Positions 44,300-54,931 are shown, numbered from the stretch's first letter. The stretch is DNA of 64,000 nt from Novosphingobium sp. 32-60-15 (GCF_002280675.1 NZ_NCEN01000011.1:45224-109223); one strand, 5' to 3'. The notes: a model not told the origin generated them from the letters alone. A program made the numbers and translations.

Positions 44300-45084
44300 G
44301 AAAAGACGACACCTCCGCGACGGTCTTCATCGATGCTGATAATACTCTCTGGGACACCGACGGTGTTTTCGCGGCAGCGCAGCTAAACTTGCTCGCTGCG
44401 ATCGAGCAGGTGACTGGAAAGAAAATCATCGATAGCAACCGTTTGGCTTTCGTACGGGTCGCGGATCAAGCGCTTGCCGAGCGCCATCATGCCGGTCTTC
44501 GCTATCCGCCCAGACTCCTAATCAACGCGCTAGCAGACGTTTTGCATGGCGAAGATGTCGAACGCGCAGCCCGCCTTGCTCTGACTGGATCGAGCGTGGC
44601 ACAATTATCGGATGATCAAGCCCCGCCTCTGATTAGTGCATATTTTGACGACCTTGGCCATCGCCCCCCCTTACGGCCGGGTGTACACGCAGGCTTAGTA
44701 GCGTTGAAAGATATTGGCTGTACGGTCCTTATCTTGACAGAAGGTGCGCAGGCTCGAGTGAAGCGAACGGCGGAAGAGCTAGGTCTTGTCGGCTTCTTCA
44801 CTCGAATCGTCGAGGGAGCAAAGCGACCGGATCTGTTTCGTCGCATGCTCCGGCTAACGGACGCGCCTGACAACGCCTTTATGGTCGGCGATCAACTCGA
44901 TCGAGACATCGCGCCGGCCAAGGCTGCTGGGGTCAATACGATATATTTTCCCGGCGGCTTTCAACCCCGATGGGCACCCGACTTGCAAAGCATTCGTCCC
45001 GATCATGTTATTGCTAGCTTTGCCGAAGTTCCAAACATAGTATTGAATTTCATTTCAGAAGGTAAGCGATCCAAGCCTTTGTAA
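44296..45084 (+). CDS. HAD superfamily phosphatase inserted in the Dpd operon
   Basis: A 262-residue HAD hydrolase with all four motifs: FIDADNTLWDTD (residues 11-22; nucleophile Asp and Asp+2), LTEG (147-150), Lys in KRPDL (176) and GDQLDRD (198-204). A helical cap lies between motifs I and II. Substrate unknown; neither preQ0 synthesis nor known Dpd steps need such an enzyme. The base composition appears lower in GC than its neighbours. It overlaps the membrane-protein gene and is 13 bp before dpdE. Confidence 0.8.
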   Translation: MRKDDTSATVFIDADNTLWDTDGVFAAAQLNLLAAIEQVTGKKIIDSNRLAFVRVADQALAERHHAGLRYPPRLLINALADVLHGEDVERAARLALTGSSVAQLSDDQAPPLISAYFDDLGHRPPLRPGVHAGLVALKDIGCTVLILTEGAQARVKRTAEELGLVGFFTRIVEGAKRPDLFRRMLRLTDAPDNAFMVGDQLDRDIAPAKAAGVNTIYFPGGFQPRWAPDLQSIRPDHVIASFAEVPNIVLNFISEGKRSKPL

Positions 45085-45097
45085 GGTTCGCGCAAGG

Positions 45098-48000
45098 GTG
45101 GCTGTGTTTGTTCGAGCGATAGAAGGCGAGTGCCAGGTACTCGGAATAGGCAAGCAGATCGACCAGGTGGGATCGATCTGTGCCGTGCAGTATTTTGACG
45201 GCCCCACGTCGGATCCGGTTGTTCGTGAGATCAAACAAGACCTAATTGAACACGTGACGCTCGCAGAGCAGACCCGCATTTATCACTTTGATGAAGCGGT
45301 CGGGGTTTGGGAAATTGGACGGCTGCTCGACGATCACGGGGATAGCCAGCTCGTCCAGTTTCCCAACAGCAAAACCAAACATCTCAAATCTGATGGGGTG
45401 TTCGTGCGTTGGGCTCCACCGATAAAGGACCCGACACCATTTCTGGCAAACCGGATAAACGAAAGTCCGCGGTTTTCGGACGCGCGCAGCGCCTTCGTCC
45501 GCTCGCAAATGCGCCAGCGCGCCGCATCGATAGGAATGTCGGCGCTGCTGGCCTGTGCGGTCGAACTCGAGGCGCATCAGATCGAGGTAGTACGACGCAT
45601 CTTGCAGGATCCGGTCCAGCGCTACCTTCTGGCCGACGAGGTAGGCCTCGGCAAAACAATCGAAGCGGGTGTGCTCATTCGTCAATGCGTGCTCGACACA
45701 CAGCATAAGTGCACCATCCTCGTGCTGGTGCCTCAGGCACTCGTGAGCCAGTGGCGCGACGAGTTGGCGAGCAAATTCTTTCTCGGTCGCAGCCTCGACC
45801 GTCTCATCCATGTCGTTGCACTCGACGATGGCGATCGCATCCGCGCGATCCTGCCAAGGGCAACCATGCTCGTCATCGACGAGGCGCATCACCTGACTGA
45901 GCGCAGCTTGGGCGGTGCCAAGGGAATTTACGCCGACATTGCCCAAACTGCGCCGGCGATCGAGCGGGTGCTGCTGCTGTCAGCGACACCGGCACTGCAC
46001 AATGAGCGCGGTTTTCTCGAAATGCTGCACCTGCTCGATCCCGGCACCTACCCGCTTGATGGTGAGGCAGCATTCCGTCGCAAAGTCGAGGGGCGACAGG
46101 CACTTGCCGAAATCGTTGCTGGCCTGACGCCGGAAAATGCCCTTTATCTCGATTACACCATTGACCAGTTGGGTGCGCTGTTCCCGGATGACGACCTACT
46201 TCAGCAGCATGCCTCGGCGTTGCGCGCGATCGTCGAGACGATGCCTGTCGAGAGCGACCCGGCGCTTGTTGAAGCCATCGGCCGGCTGCATGCCCATTTG
46301 AGCGAAGTTTATCGGCTGCATCGCCGCATCCTGCGTCATCGTCGCCGCAGCATTGGTGGACTCACTCCCGAACGGTCGGGTGCGGAAATTGTGCGCTACC
46401 GTAGCAGCGATCGCGCAGCGCTCACCGCGGCGATCGACGACTGGCGCTTCGGCGAAGCGCTGGCGCTCGATGCTGCGGCATCCGAGGCGCTCTGGGCCGA
46501 CCGCGTACGCGCGTTCTGGCAGGTGCTCGACCGGGCTTCGCAATATCCGGGTTCGGGCGCAGGCATGATCGGGTTCCTCGCGCGGCAAACTGCAATGATC
46601 GGCGAGGCCGTACGGTTTGCGTCTATCAGTCGATGCCTCGGGCGTAGTGGCTTGTTCGAGGATCGCGCCGACGCACTGATCGAGGCGCTGCGTCCCTTGC
46701 TTGATGCCAAGACACAGTGCGTCATCTTCTGCTCCGACGCTAAGACCGCCGATATGTTGGCGAAGCGGATCGCGGAGCATCTCGGGATCGTCGTGTACCG
46801 GCACGATCCGGACGGTACGGACTGGATGGTGTTTCGCGACAGCGCCGAACATCCGATCCTAGTCTGTGATCGCCGCGCTGAAGAGGGCCTCAACCTTCAG
46901 GGCGGCAAGAAGGTAGTCGTTCACTACGACCTACCCTTTAATCCCAATCGGCTTGAGCAGCGGTTGGGGCGCGCCGATCGCTACGGATCGGGCGAGGCAG
47001 TTCGGTCGCTCGTCCTTGCTTGCGAGGATGATCCGATAGAGATCGCTTGGATCGCCTATGTCGATTCAGCGCTCAAAGTTTTCAATCGATCTGTTGCCAG
47101 CCTGCAATATTTGATCGAGCAGACAGTGCGGGACATCGCGCGCGCGCTATTCACCGACGGCGCCGAAGCGCTCGTCGATCTGACCAACGACAGCATTGGC
47201 GAGCATGGCCTGATTGAGCGCGAGATCAAGGCGATCGATCAGCAGGATGCGCTCGATGCGCTTGGGATGCCACCGAGCGATCTCGTAGACGAACTGGCCG
47301 ATGTTGACGAGGATTGGCAGGCTCTGGCTAGCGACACCGCGCTTTGGCTTGAGCAGATGCTACAGTTCGGGAGGGGCGATGAACACGGTGCGAGCGATGG
47401 ACCTTCCTCACAGTTCCGTTACGTCTATTCAACGTCGAATCGACACACACTGATTCCGCTTCCGGTCTTCATGAGCCATTGTGCAGACGCGCTCGACCTT
47501 GCTCCGAATATGCGCAGCGGCAGGTCTATCAGAACAATTCCCTATACCTTTCGGCGCCGAACCGCGCTCGGCCGCAGCGCGCGCGCGCGCGGCGTAGGGC
47601 TGCTGCGCTATGGTGACGCGCTATTGAGCGGTATGACCGGGATCACCGAGGCCGACGACCGGGGGCGATCGTTCGCAATGTGGCGCTTCGATCCAGATCA
47701 CGTCGGTGATCCGGTCGCGGATGTCTACTTCCGATTTGACTTCGTGCTCGAAGCCAACATCGCCGAAGCCGTCGAAACATTGTGCGATCACCGGCGTGAC
47801 ACCAGCGCGGCAGGCGCAGCGATCCGGCGGCGCGGCGACATGGCCCTGCCGCCGTTCCATCGCTCGCTGTGGCTAGACCGCGAGTTAACGACGGTGACCG
47901 ATTCGGCGCTGCTTGCCCGGCTGGCGCGGCCTTATGCGGCGGAACCGGGTCAGGGTGGGGCGCTTGATCTCAATCTCAACGCGCGGCGCTGGCCACGTGT

Positions 48001-48343
48001 TCTCCAGCTAGGACTTCCGGAACTTAGTTTTTGGTCGGACCTGTGCGGAAAAGCACGCGTGGCTGCCGAAACTGCACTGCTTGCTGATCCGAATCTTATC
48101 GAAAGCCTCGCGAGGGCCGAGCAGCGGGCGCTCCAGATCGATCTCGGGCGGATCGGGCAATTGCGAGCGCGGTCACGTGCTGAAGTCGCCGCCGAGGACG
48201 ATGGAGAACTCGCCTTTGAGGAACGTCTCGCAGTAGCGATACGAGACGGTATCCGCGCGCCAAGCGTGCGAGTCGATACAGTTGGGGCTGTCTTCGTCTC
48301 TGCAAGTCGGCCCGCCACCGATCGTGTATCGGGTGGCGCTTAA
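45098..48343 (+). CDS. dpdE: DpdE, SNF2-like helicase
   Basis: A 1081-residue SF2 (SNF2-type) helicase assigned to DpdE by fold, size and place in the cluster. Walker A is LADEVGLGKTIEAGVLIRQ (about residue 180), DEAH box MLVIDEAHHLTER (about 258), LLLSATPALHNE follows, and motif VI is QRLGRADRYG (about 620). DpdE is part of the restriction-like function in the Salmonella system. It starts at a GTG and its stop TAA shares a base with the dpdF start. Confidence 0.87.
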   Translation: MAVFVRAIEGECQVLGIGKQIDQVGSICAVQYFDGPTSDPVVREIKQDLIEHVTLAEQTRIYHFDEAVGVWEIGRLLDDHGDSQLVQFPNSKTKHLKSDGVFVRWAPPIKDPTPFLANRINESPRFSDARSAFVRSQMRQRAASIGMSALLACAVELEAHQIEVVRRILQDPVQRYLLADEVGLGKTIEAGVLIRQCVLDTQHKCTILVLVPQALVSQWRDELASKFFLGRSLDRLIHVVALDDGDRIRAILPRATMLVIDEAHHLTERSLGGAKGIYADIAQTAPAIERVLLLSATPALHNERGFLEMLHLLDPGTYPLDGEAAFRRKVEGRQALAEIVAGLTPENALYLDYTIDQLGALFPDDDLLQQHASALRAIVETMPVESDPALVEAIGRLHAHLSEVYRLHRRILRHRRRSIGGLTPERSGAEIVRYRSSDRAALTAAIDDWRFGEALALDAAASEALWADRVRAFWQVLDRASQYPGSGAGMIGFLARQTAMIGEAVRFASISRCLGRSGLFEDRADALIEALRPLLDAKTQCVIFCSDAKTADMLAKRIAEHLGIVVYRHDPDGTDWMVFRDSAEHPILVCDRRAEEGLNLQGGKKVVVHYDLPFNPNRLEQRLGRADRYGSGEAVRSLVLACEDDPIEIAWIAYVDSALKVFNRSVASLQYLIEQTVRDIARALFTDGAEALVDLTNDSIGEHGLIEREIKAIDQQDALDALGMPPSDLVDELADVDEDWQALASDTALWLEQMLQFGRGDEHGASDGPSSQFRYVYSTSNRHTLIPLPVFMSHCADALDLAPNMRSGRSIRTIPYTFRRRTALGRSARARGVGLLRYGDALLSGMTGITEADDRGRSFAMWRFDPDHVGDPVADVYFRFDFVLEANIAEAVETLCDHRRDTSAAGAAIRRRGDMALPPFHRSLWLDRELTTVTDSALLARLARPYAAEPGQGGALDLNLNARRWPRVLQLGLPELSFWSDLCGKARVAAETALLADPNLIESLARAEQRALQIDLGRIGQLRARSRAEVAAEDDGELAFEERLAVAIRDGIRAPSVRVDTVGAVFVSASRPATDRVSGGA

Positions 48344-50925
48344 TGGCTGAGTTTGATTTCGGTGCCCTCCAGGATCTGACGCTCGACCCGACCAGCGATG
48401 GCGGCGGCGAGATCAACGATGGCCTCTTCAACCGGCTAGTCCAGATTCTGAAAGCATCGCAGGCAACTGGGCGGTTGCCGAGCGTGCCTGATGCGATGGC
48501 GCTATTCCGGCACGTGCTACGTCGCCAATCGCTGCGCGCTGGCCAGCAGGCGCAGTTGCGCGTACCCTTAAGACCCGGTTGGCCGGATCGCACCGCTTGG
48601 GCGTCGTGCGGCGTTCGCGCGCATAGTGAGGCGAATGGTCATGTCTTGATTGAAGCTCAGCCATGGTACGCGCCGTGGCTGGAAGAGCGTGACAATCCAG
48701 TCTTCGAAGACATTTTCGCGGAGCAGAATATCCGGCTCGACTGGCAGCGCCCGATCGATCCCTTCCTCGGCGAGGCGAGCGGCTTTGACACCTATGTATC
48801 GCCGGGGCAGCGCGAAGCGGTGCGCAGCGCGTTTCTGCTTCCGCCTGGCGAGACGCTGATTGTTGCGCTGCCAACAGGCTCGGGTAAGAGCTTCGTAGCC
48901 CAGGCGCCAGTACTCGCGCGTGGGTTGGAGGGCGGCCTGTCACTGTGCATTGTGCCAACGACCGCGCTCGTACTCGATCAGGCAAGGCAGATGCGCCAGA
49001 TGCTCAAGCGCCGCTTTCCCCGCCGCGAAGTCCCGCCGCTCGCCTGGCATTCAGGGATAAATGGCGAGGATAGAATGGCGATCAAGGCCGCGATCCGCGA
49101 GGGCCGCCAAGGTATCCTATATTGCTCCCCGGAAGCGGCTACGGGTGCCCTGCTGCCTGCGCTCTACGATGCGGCGCGGACCGGATTGCTGGCTTATCTG
49201 ATCATCGATGAAGCGCACTTGGTAAGCCAGTGGGGCGACGGCTTCCGCCCGGCGTTCCAGATGCTTGCTGGCGTCCGGCGCGGACTACTCGCGGCATGTC
49301 CGCCGAGCGCACCCTTCCGGACCCTGCTCATGTCAGCGACAATGACACCCGATACGGTCACAACCATCGACGCTTTGTTTGGTCCGACCCGCACGGTCCA
49401 TATGGTCGCCTCGATCCACCTACGCCCTGAGCCACAGTATTGGGTTCACCACGAGGACGATCCGGACGCGAAAGACCGCAAGGTCCTGGAGATCCTGCGC
49501 CACGCGCCGCGTCCCTTCATCCTATATGTTACGAAGCGCAGCGACGCGAAGCGCTGGATCAAACTGCTGCGCAAGACGGGTTATGACCGTGTCGACTGTT
49601 TCCACGGCGAGACGCCCAATCGCGATCGCCAGCGGATAATCGAGCAATGGTCGGAAAACCGCCTGGACGGCATCGTTGCAACCTCAGCGTTCGGGGTAGG
49701 GATCGACAAGCGTGACGTGCGAACAGTGGTCCACGCCGCCGTGCCCGAGACTCTCGATCGCTTCTATCAGGAAGTCGGCCGCGGCGGCCGCGATGGCTGC
49801 CCTTCTGCGTCGTTCCTAATCTACTCGCTTGAGGATCAGGAGACCGCCAATCAGATCGCGTCGCCCTCGCTGATCAGTGACGACCTGGCATTCGAACGTT
49901 GGTCGACTATGTATAGCAATAGCGAGCAGCGCGACGGGATCGGCCAATTGCTCGAAATCGATCTCGCTGTCGTGCCGCCACGGTTGAAGCAGCAATCGGA
50001 CTATAATGAGTCGTGGAACATGCGTACGCTCATCATGATGGCGCGCGCGGGGATGCTCGAACTCGAGTCGCAACCGCCCTCGAAGATCGCGCAGCAGGAA
50101 ACAGAGACGGCGTCCGAATACGAACTTCGCAACGAAGAGTATTGGTCAGACTATTTTCAGCGCGCGGTCGTCGGCATGGCTGAGTTCGGGCATTTGAGCA
50201 AAGATCGGTTCGAGGAGCTAATCGGCCAAGAACGCCAACGCTCGTTCGACGCAGCAGCCGAAAACCGTGGCCTGCTCGACAAGCTGCTTGGGGGCTCGGT
50301 CGAAGTCTCGTCGCTACTTGACCATCTCTATCGCAGCAACGCACCGGGCCGATCGGTCATCGTGTCGCGCGCCTGCGGCGGATGCCCGACGCATCGGCGC
50401 GAAGGCACTGTGAATACCCACTATTCCGCGCCGCCCGCCTATGGCATCGAACAGGTCGGCCGACGCGACCTTAGCCTGTTCGCGGCCCGGTTCCCGCAAC
50501 TTGATCTTGATGTGCCGGTTATCCTGCCGGTGGAAGAACCTTATGACGATGCCGTGTTGATCGCTCTTCTCAAGGACTTCGTGTCGCTGTTCGCGGTGCG
50601 CGAGATCGCGACAACTGCTGCGTTCCGGCAACGCAGTCCCGCGCTCGACACGCTGCACAAGCAGAGTGAGGATCATGTGCTGCTGCTCCAGTCGCTCGAG
50701 GAGGAGGCGCTGCGCCCTTCTTCCTACGAGCTTCCGCGGGTTTCGCTCTGGACCGGGGGCCCGGGAGAAAGGCTTCCTTCCCATCTTTTCACGCTTAAGC
50801 GGCCGCTGCACGTTATCATCGCGCCAGAAACGACTCCCGATCCCTGGACTAGGGGACGCCGGATCGCGGACACCGGATCAAACGTGCTGGGCGCCGACCA
50901 ATTCAAGCTCGGGGCGCGCCAATGA
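48343..50925 (+). CDS. dpdF: DpdF, RecQ-like helicase
   Basis: An 860-residue DEAD/RecQ-type helicase. Motifs are LPTGSGKSFVAQAP (about residue 175), IIDEAHLVSQWGDGFRPAF (about 286), LMSATM, FGVGIDKRDVRTVVH and the RecQ-type QEVGRGGRDGCPSASFLIYS (about 477). The C-terminal third contains C-G-G-C and further unassigned sequence. It is assigned to DpdF by helicase type and position. The ATG overlaps the dpdE stop by one base, the stop overlaps dpdG. Confidence 0.87.
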   Translation: MAEFDFGALQDLTLDPTSDGGGEINDGLFNRLVQILKASQATGRLPSVPDAMALFRHVLRRQSLRAGQQAQLRVPLRPGWPDRTAWASCGVRAHSEANGHVLIEAQPWYAPWLEERDNPVFEDIFAEQNIRLDWQRPIDPFLGEASGFDTYVSPGQREAVRSAFLLPPGETLIVALPTGSGKSFVAQAPVLARGLEGGLSLCIVPTTALVLDQARQMRQMLKRRFPRREVPPLAWHSGINGEDRMAIKAAIREGRQGILYCSPEAATGALLPALYDAARTGLLAYLIIDEAHLVSQWGDGFRPAFQMLAGVRRGLLAACPPSAPFRTLLMSATMTPDTVTTIDALFGPTRTVHMVASIHLRPEPQYWVHHEDDPDAKDRKVLEILRHAPRPFILYVTKRSDAKRWIKLLRKTGYDRVDCFHGETPNRDRQRIIEQWSENRLDGIVATSAFGVGIDKRDVRTVVHAAVPETLDRFYQEVGRGGRDGCPSASFLIYSLEDQETANQIASPSLISDDLAFERWSTMYSNSEQRDGIGQLLEIDLAVVPPRLKQQSDYNESWNMRTLIMMARAGMLELESQPPSKIAQQETETASEYELRNEEYWSDYFQRAVVGMAEFGHLSKDRFEELIGQERQRSFDAAAENRGLLDKLLGGSVEVSSLLDHLYRSNAPGRSVIVSRACGGCPTHRREGTVNTHYSAPPAYGIEQVGRRDLSLFAARFPQLDLDVPVILPVEEPYDDAVLIALLKDFVSLFAVREIATTAAFRQRSPALDTLHKQSEDHVLLLQSLEEEALRPSSYELPRVSLWTGGPGERLPSHLFTLKRPLHVIIAPETTPDPWTRGRRIADTGSNVLGADQFKLGARQ

Positions 50926-51824
50926 GTGTCCTGAACCAGGCGAGCGACGGCCTCTATACCGTACTGATCGTGCTCGTTCGCGCGATCGTGCGATTCGGAC
51001 CGCGCAGCCGTGAAGATCTTCTCCTTGCGTGCGGCGGCGCTGTAGACGCGGTCGACACGAGCCAACTGACGCAGACGCTCAATCGTTGGACGGAACTCGG
51101 CCTATTCAGTCAGGAAGCCGGGTCGGTGACCGTTGCCGAGCCATATCGATCGGGCCTCGGCAAGTCCGCTGACGAGGCGGAAGCACGGTTGCCGAGGATC
51201 GTCCGCACCGTGGCGATGCTGGCTGAAAACAATGAGCGGTTCTGGGAACGCGAGAAGTCGAGATCGGCCGATCTCTCGCGTGCCGTCGCGTGGATGCTCG
51301 CGCAGGACGTCTATGCGCTCGACGGAAATGTCAAAAAGCTCGCGGTACTCGAAGAGGCCCAAATCGTCGACTCGGCGAAGCAAACCATCGGCAAGAACGA
51401 CACCCGCTGGAACGGTCTCAAGGCTTGGATGCTCTACTTGGGTTTCGCCCGGGACGGCATGCAATGGGTCGTTGATCCCACGCTAGCGCTGCGAGACGTG
51501 CTGCCGGACATTTTCGGCTCGAGCCGCGAACTGACAGGCCCGGCATTTATCGAACGCGCCGGATCTGTGTTGCCGGTGCTTGATGGCGGCGCGTACCGGA
51601 CACAGGTCGAAGCATCGCTGAAGGAGCGTTCCTGGCCACGGCCTCGCGCCGGGCTTCTCTCATCCTCGCTGTCGCGTGCGATCCAGCGGCTCGACCGTGA
51701 GGGCGCCATCACGCTCGCGAACCGCAGCGATACCGAAGGCGTGGTGACGCTGGCCGGAACCAATATGCGCACGTGGCGGGAGGTCTCGCACGTAGCGTTG
51801 CCGCCGGTGAGGAAGGCGCGGTAA
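50922..51824 (+). CDS. dpdG: DpdG
   Basis: A 300-residue protein with the size and place of DpdG, which contributes to the restriction-like phenotype in Salmonella. It seems to consist of winged-helix-like segments at both ends (SREDLLLACGGAVDAVDTSQ, and RAIQRLDREGAITLANR near the C-terminus), suggesting DNA or partner binding. No catalytic motif is visible. The stop TAA shares one base with the dpdH start. Confidence 0.75.
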   Translation: MSVLNQASDGLYTVLIVLVRAIVRFGPRSREDLLLACGGAVDAVDTSQLTQTLNRWTELGLFSQEAGSVTVAEPYRSGLGKSADEAEARLPRIVRTVAMLAENNERFWEREKSRSADLSRAVAWMLAQDVYALDGNVKKLAVLEEAQIVDSAKQTIGKNDTRWNGLKAWMLYLGFARDGMQWVVDPTLALRDVLPDIFGSSRELTGPAFIERAGSVLPVLDGGAYRTQVEASLKERSWPRPRAGLLSSSLSRAIQRLDREGAITLANRSDTEGVVTLAGTNMRTWREVSHVALPPVRKAR

Positions 51825-54800
51825 TGCTCGAGAAATATTGGCCCGAGGCCGACCAAGTAAATGCCTGCATAAAGAACGAGGCGGAGACCGCCGACGTCTC
51901 CGTACTGCTGGCGGTCCATCAGCCTTCGCAACTCACCACCCGCAACGCCGGCACCAACATCGAAACGCCGGCTTCCGAGCAGCAATTGCTTGACGCTTTC
52001 CTCTCCGACGATGTGCCCGGCGGCTATCTGCTCTTTCCTATCACCGGACCGTCGGGAATCGGCAAATCGCACATTGTTCGCTGGCTCGATGCGCAGCTTC
52101 AGCGGTCGCCCAAGCGCGAGCGCCTCCACATCATTCGCATCCCGAAGAGCGCCAGTTTGCGCAAGGTCGTCGAGCTTATCCTTGCGCCACTGGCGGGAGA
52201 CCCGCGCTTCGAGAAGTCACGCGCCGACCTCACCAGCGCGGTTGCCGAGGTAGACAAGCGTAAAGCGGTGGTGCTGTTCCGCGCGCAGATCGAGAATGCC
52301 CTGACCAGCCGTGCCGAGGCGATGCAGATCGAAGCCCGCGAGCACAAGGATCGCGCCGCCGACCTGCGCCCGCTGATCGGTCACGCGCTGTCGTTACCTA
52401 AGTTGTTCGGGGACGCTGCACTCAAGGATCATTTCGACGAAACAGTTCTCGCACGCGTGGTCGCACGCGCGCTCCAGGGCCGCGAAGACGGCGCGGAGGG
52501 CGATGAGACGAAGTCCCAATTCTTCGCCGACGATCTGATCCTTCCGGACGATATCGATCTTAACAACGCCGCGCTCTCGGTGAAGACTTATTACCAGACC
52601 CAGCTCGCCGTGTCGGATGCGAGGCGCCGGCAGGCAGCAGTCGATCTGCTCAACGCAATCGTCGATACCGCGATCGGCAATGTGTTCCAGCTCGAGCAGA
52701 GTACGGGCGGGATCAGCTTGCAGGAGATCATTCTAGGGGTCCGCGAGATCCTGCTGAAGGACGATATGGACCTCGTCCTGCTGGTGGAGGATTTTGCGGC
52801 GCTCTCGGGCATCCAGGACGTTCTGCTCAAGGTTTGCGTCCAGGAGGGCGCCTATGACGGCAAGAAGGTCCGCGCGACGATGCGGACCGCGCTAGCGCTC
52901 ACCGATGGCTATTTGGCATCGCGCGATACGATCTTGACCCGGGCGCAGCGCGTCTGGGTGATCGGCAACCGGCAGCAGAGCGATGACGAGATCAAGAGCG
53001 CCGTGGTTGACTTGGTCGGCGCCTATCTCAATGCCGCGCGATGGGGTGAGGAGGGTCTGCGCACGCGCTTCGATCGGCGCGGCGCCGGCGAGGGCCTAAC
53101 CGACTGGCTGCCGACGTGGAATGACGAGGAACAGACCGACGAGGAAGGCGAGGCGCTAAACGCCTTCGGCTATTCGGACCGTGGCCACGCGCTGTTTCCA
53201 TTCAATCGCTTGGCCATCGAGCAGCTTGCCCAGCGGCATCTGACCGATGCGGGAAAGCTCGGCTTTAATCCGCGCCGCGTGATCAACGAAATCCTGCGCC
53301 GCCCGCTTCTGATGCGCGGCAGCTTCGTCAGCGGCGCCTTTCCGCCCGCCGACTTCCACAGCATGCGGCCCAATCTCTACCTCGCCGGACTGGTGCGCGA
53401 GGCGAGCCAGCCGGAAGTGGTAAAGCGACGTCTGAATTCGGCGCTTGCCGTCTGGGCCGGGAACGCGGCCGATCAGAGCGAACTCGCTCATGTGCCACCG
53501 GCAATCTTCACGACCTTCTCGCTGCCGACGCCTGCCGACCTCGCCAATGTGGCGTTCGTGCCGGACGAGCGGCCCGCAAGCCCGCCGACGCCTCCCGGCC
53601 AGGATGAGGCAGCGCCGTTGGCACCGCCATCGCCGCCGGTCTCACAGGATCCGCGCGTCGCGGCCTGGTCGAAAAAACTGGACGCTTGGGCAGGGGGCGC
53701 CGAACTAGTTCAGGCCGACGCGCGTGAGTTGCGCGCCGCGCTTGCTGCGATGCTGAAGGGCGCCATCAACTGGCCCGCGCTTCGCATTCCGGATCAGGAG
53801 ATCAAGGCGACTTGGCTGTTCATCGCGGGCGCGCGCAACAACCCGGTCGCGGGTCGCACACTGGTCGTCTGCGACCGGCATGAGGACGAGGATGCGACGC
53901 TGCGCGAAGGGTTTCTCGGCGCGCTACGGTTAGGCTTCAACGGTAATCGCTGGGACTATCCCGAAGCCGATATCGACTATGTCGCCAGTGCCGCGATCAT
54001 CGACCGGCTTGTTGCCCAACTAGTGCCGATGCTGGTCGCGGATGCGAACGCGCAAACGGCCGTGGTCGGGCGAGCCTTGCTCAATCAGTCACGTATCGTA
54101 GGTCTCTCTCCACCCGTGCGGCCGGGCGCGGCGGAACCGCTGTTGCGCGGCCTGTTCTCGCCCCCTCCGCAGACGGACAATCAGATGTTCGAGGAAGGCT
54201 GGGACCAACTGCGCGCACAGGCGCTCGGATCCGTCAACGGCCGCAGCACGCGCAACATGTTGCAGACGCTTCTGCTCGACCGAACGGCAAGCTATCAAGG
54301 AGCAGGCAACAAGCCGTTCGCGATCGATAGTCCGCGGCTGCTCGATGCGCTGTCAGGTGAGCCACCGACCGGCGCGTTACCCGAAGGACTGCCCGACGAG
54401 GCGCGCAGCTTCATCCCAACGATGAGTGAGGCACGGCTGTGGACGCGGTTGCAAACGGTAATCGCCAAGCTTCGCAGCTTCCGCGAAAACATCGCCGACT
54501 TTGTCGATGACAGTCTCGACAAGAACGCCTTCGTAGCCGACCTGCGTGAGATCATACCGCTGCTGCAAAAGACCAATTGCTGGCCGGCTGCGGTATCGAT
54601 CAAGCACGCCGAGTTTGAAACGCGGCTGACGGAGTTCCAGACCAGCCGTTTCGTTGACCTAGTCGCGAAGACCGCAACAATCGTCGACGAGGCCGATCGT
54701 GAGCAGATCCCCAAGCTCTTGAACGCACTGGGGTCGATCGACCTTGGGCTGATTCAACGCACCATGTCGTTCCTGAAGATCGCCAACGAGATCGTAACGC

Positions 54801-54931
54801 TGGCAGAGCCGCGCGTTGCGCAGCAGGAGGCAATCCGCGGCCAATCCGATCCGAGCGTTGCTGCAGGCGAAATCATTGCGCTGCTCGAAGGCGTGAGCGG
54901 CGTGCACGCAGTGCCGGAGGCTGTCCCATGA
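51824..54931 (+). CDS. dpdH: DpdH, P-loop ATPase
   Basis: A 1035-residue ATPase. Walker A is TGPSGIGKSHIVRWL (about residues 74-88), and VLLVEDFAALSGIQDVLL (about 315) has the look of a Walker B/sensor region. A Pro-rich linker lies near residues 585-610. The architecture is like large AAA+-type proteins in other defence operons, such as BrxC, but family assignment rests on cluster position. I chose the ATG at 51824 (TAATG junction) over a frame starting inside dpdG. Confidence 0.8.
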   Translation: MLEKYWPEADQVNACIKNEAETADVSVLLAVHQPSQLTTRNAGTNIETPASEQQLLDAFLSDDVPGGYLLFPITGPSGIGKSHIVRWLDAQLQRSPKRERLHIIRIPKSASLRKVVELILAPLAGDPRFEKSRADLTSAVAEVDKRKAVVLFRAQIENALTSRAEAMQIEAREHKDRAADLRPLIGHALSLPKLFGDAALKDHFDETVLARVVARALQGREDGAEGDETKSQFFADDLILPDDIDLNNAALSVKTYYQTQLAVSDARRRQAAVDLLNAIVDTAIGNVFQLEQSTGGISLQEIILGVREILLKDDMDLVLLVEDFAALSGIQDVLLKVCVQEGAYDGKKVRATMRTALALTDGYLASRDTILTRAQRVWVIGNRQQSDDEIKSAVVDLVGAYLNAARWGEEGLRTRFDRRGAGEGLTDWLPTWNDEEQTDEEGEALNAFGYSDRGHALFPFNRLAIEQLAQRHLTDAGKLGFNPRRVINEILRRPLLMRGSFVSGAFPPADFHSMRPNLYLAGLVREASQPEVVKRRLNSALAVWAGNAADQSELAHVPPAIFTTFSLPTPADLANVAFVPDERPASPPTPPGQDEAAPLAPPSPPVSQDPRVAAWSKKLDAWAGGAELVQADARELRAALAAMLKGAINWPALRIPDQEIKATWLFIAGARNNPVAGRTLVVCDRHEDEDATLREGFLGALRLGFNGNRWDYPEADIDYVASAAIIDRLVAQLVPMLVADANAQTAVVGRALLNQSRIVGLSPPVRPGAAEPLLRGLFSPPPQTDNQMFEEGWDQLRAQALGSVNGRSTRNMLQTLLLDRTASYQGAGNKPFAIDSPRLLDALSGEPPTGALPEGLPDEARSFIPTMSEARLWTRLQTVIAKLRSFRENIADFVDDSLDKNAFVADLREIIPLLQKTNCWPAAVSIKHAEFETRLTEFQTSRFVDLVAKTATIVDEADREQIPKLLNALGSIDLGLIQRTMSFLKIANEIVTLAEPRVAQQEAIRGQSDPSVAAGEIIALLEGVSGVHAVPEAVP

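Noticed and set aside
51773..51823. Upstream start for dpdH
   Set aside because: The extension lies wholly within dpdG; the TAATG junction at 51824 gives a better, coupled start.
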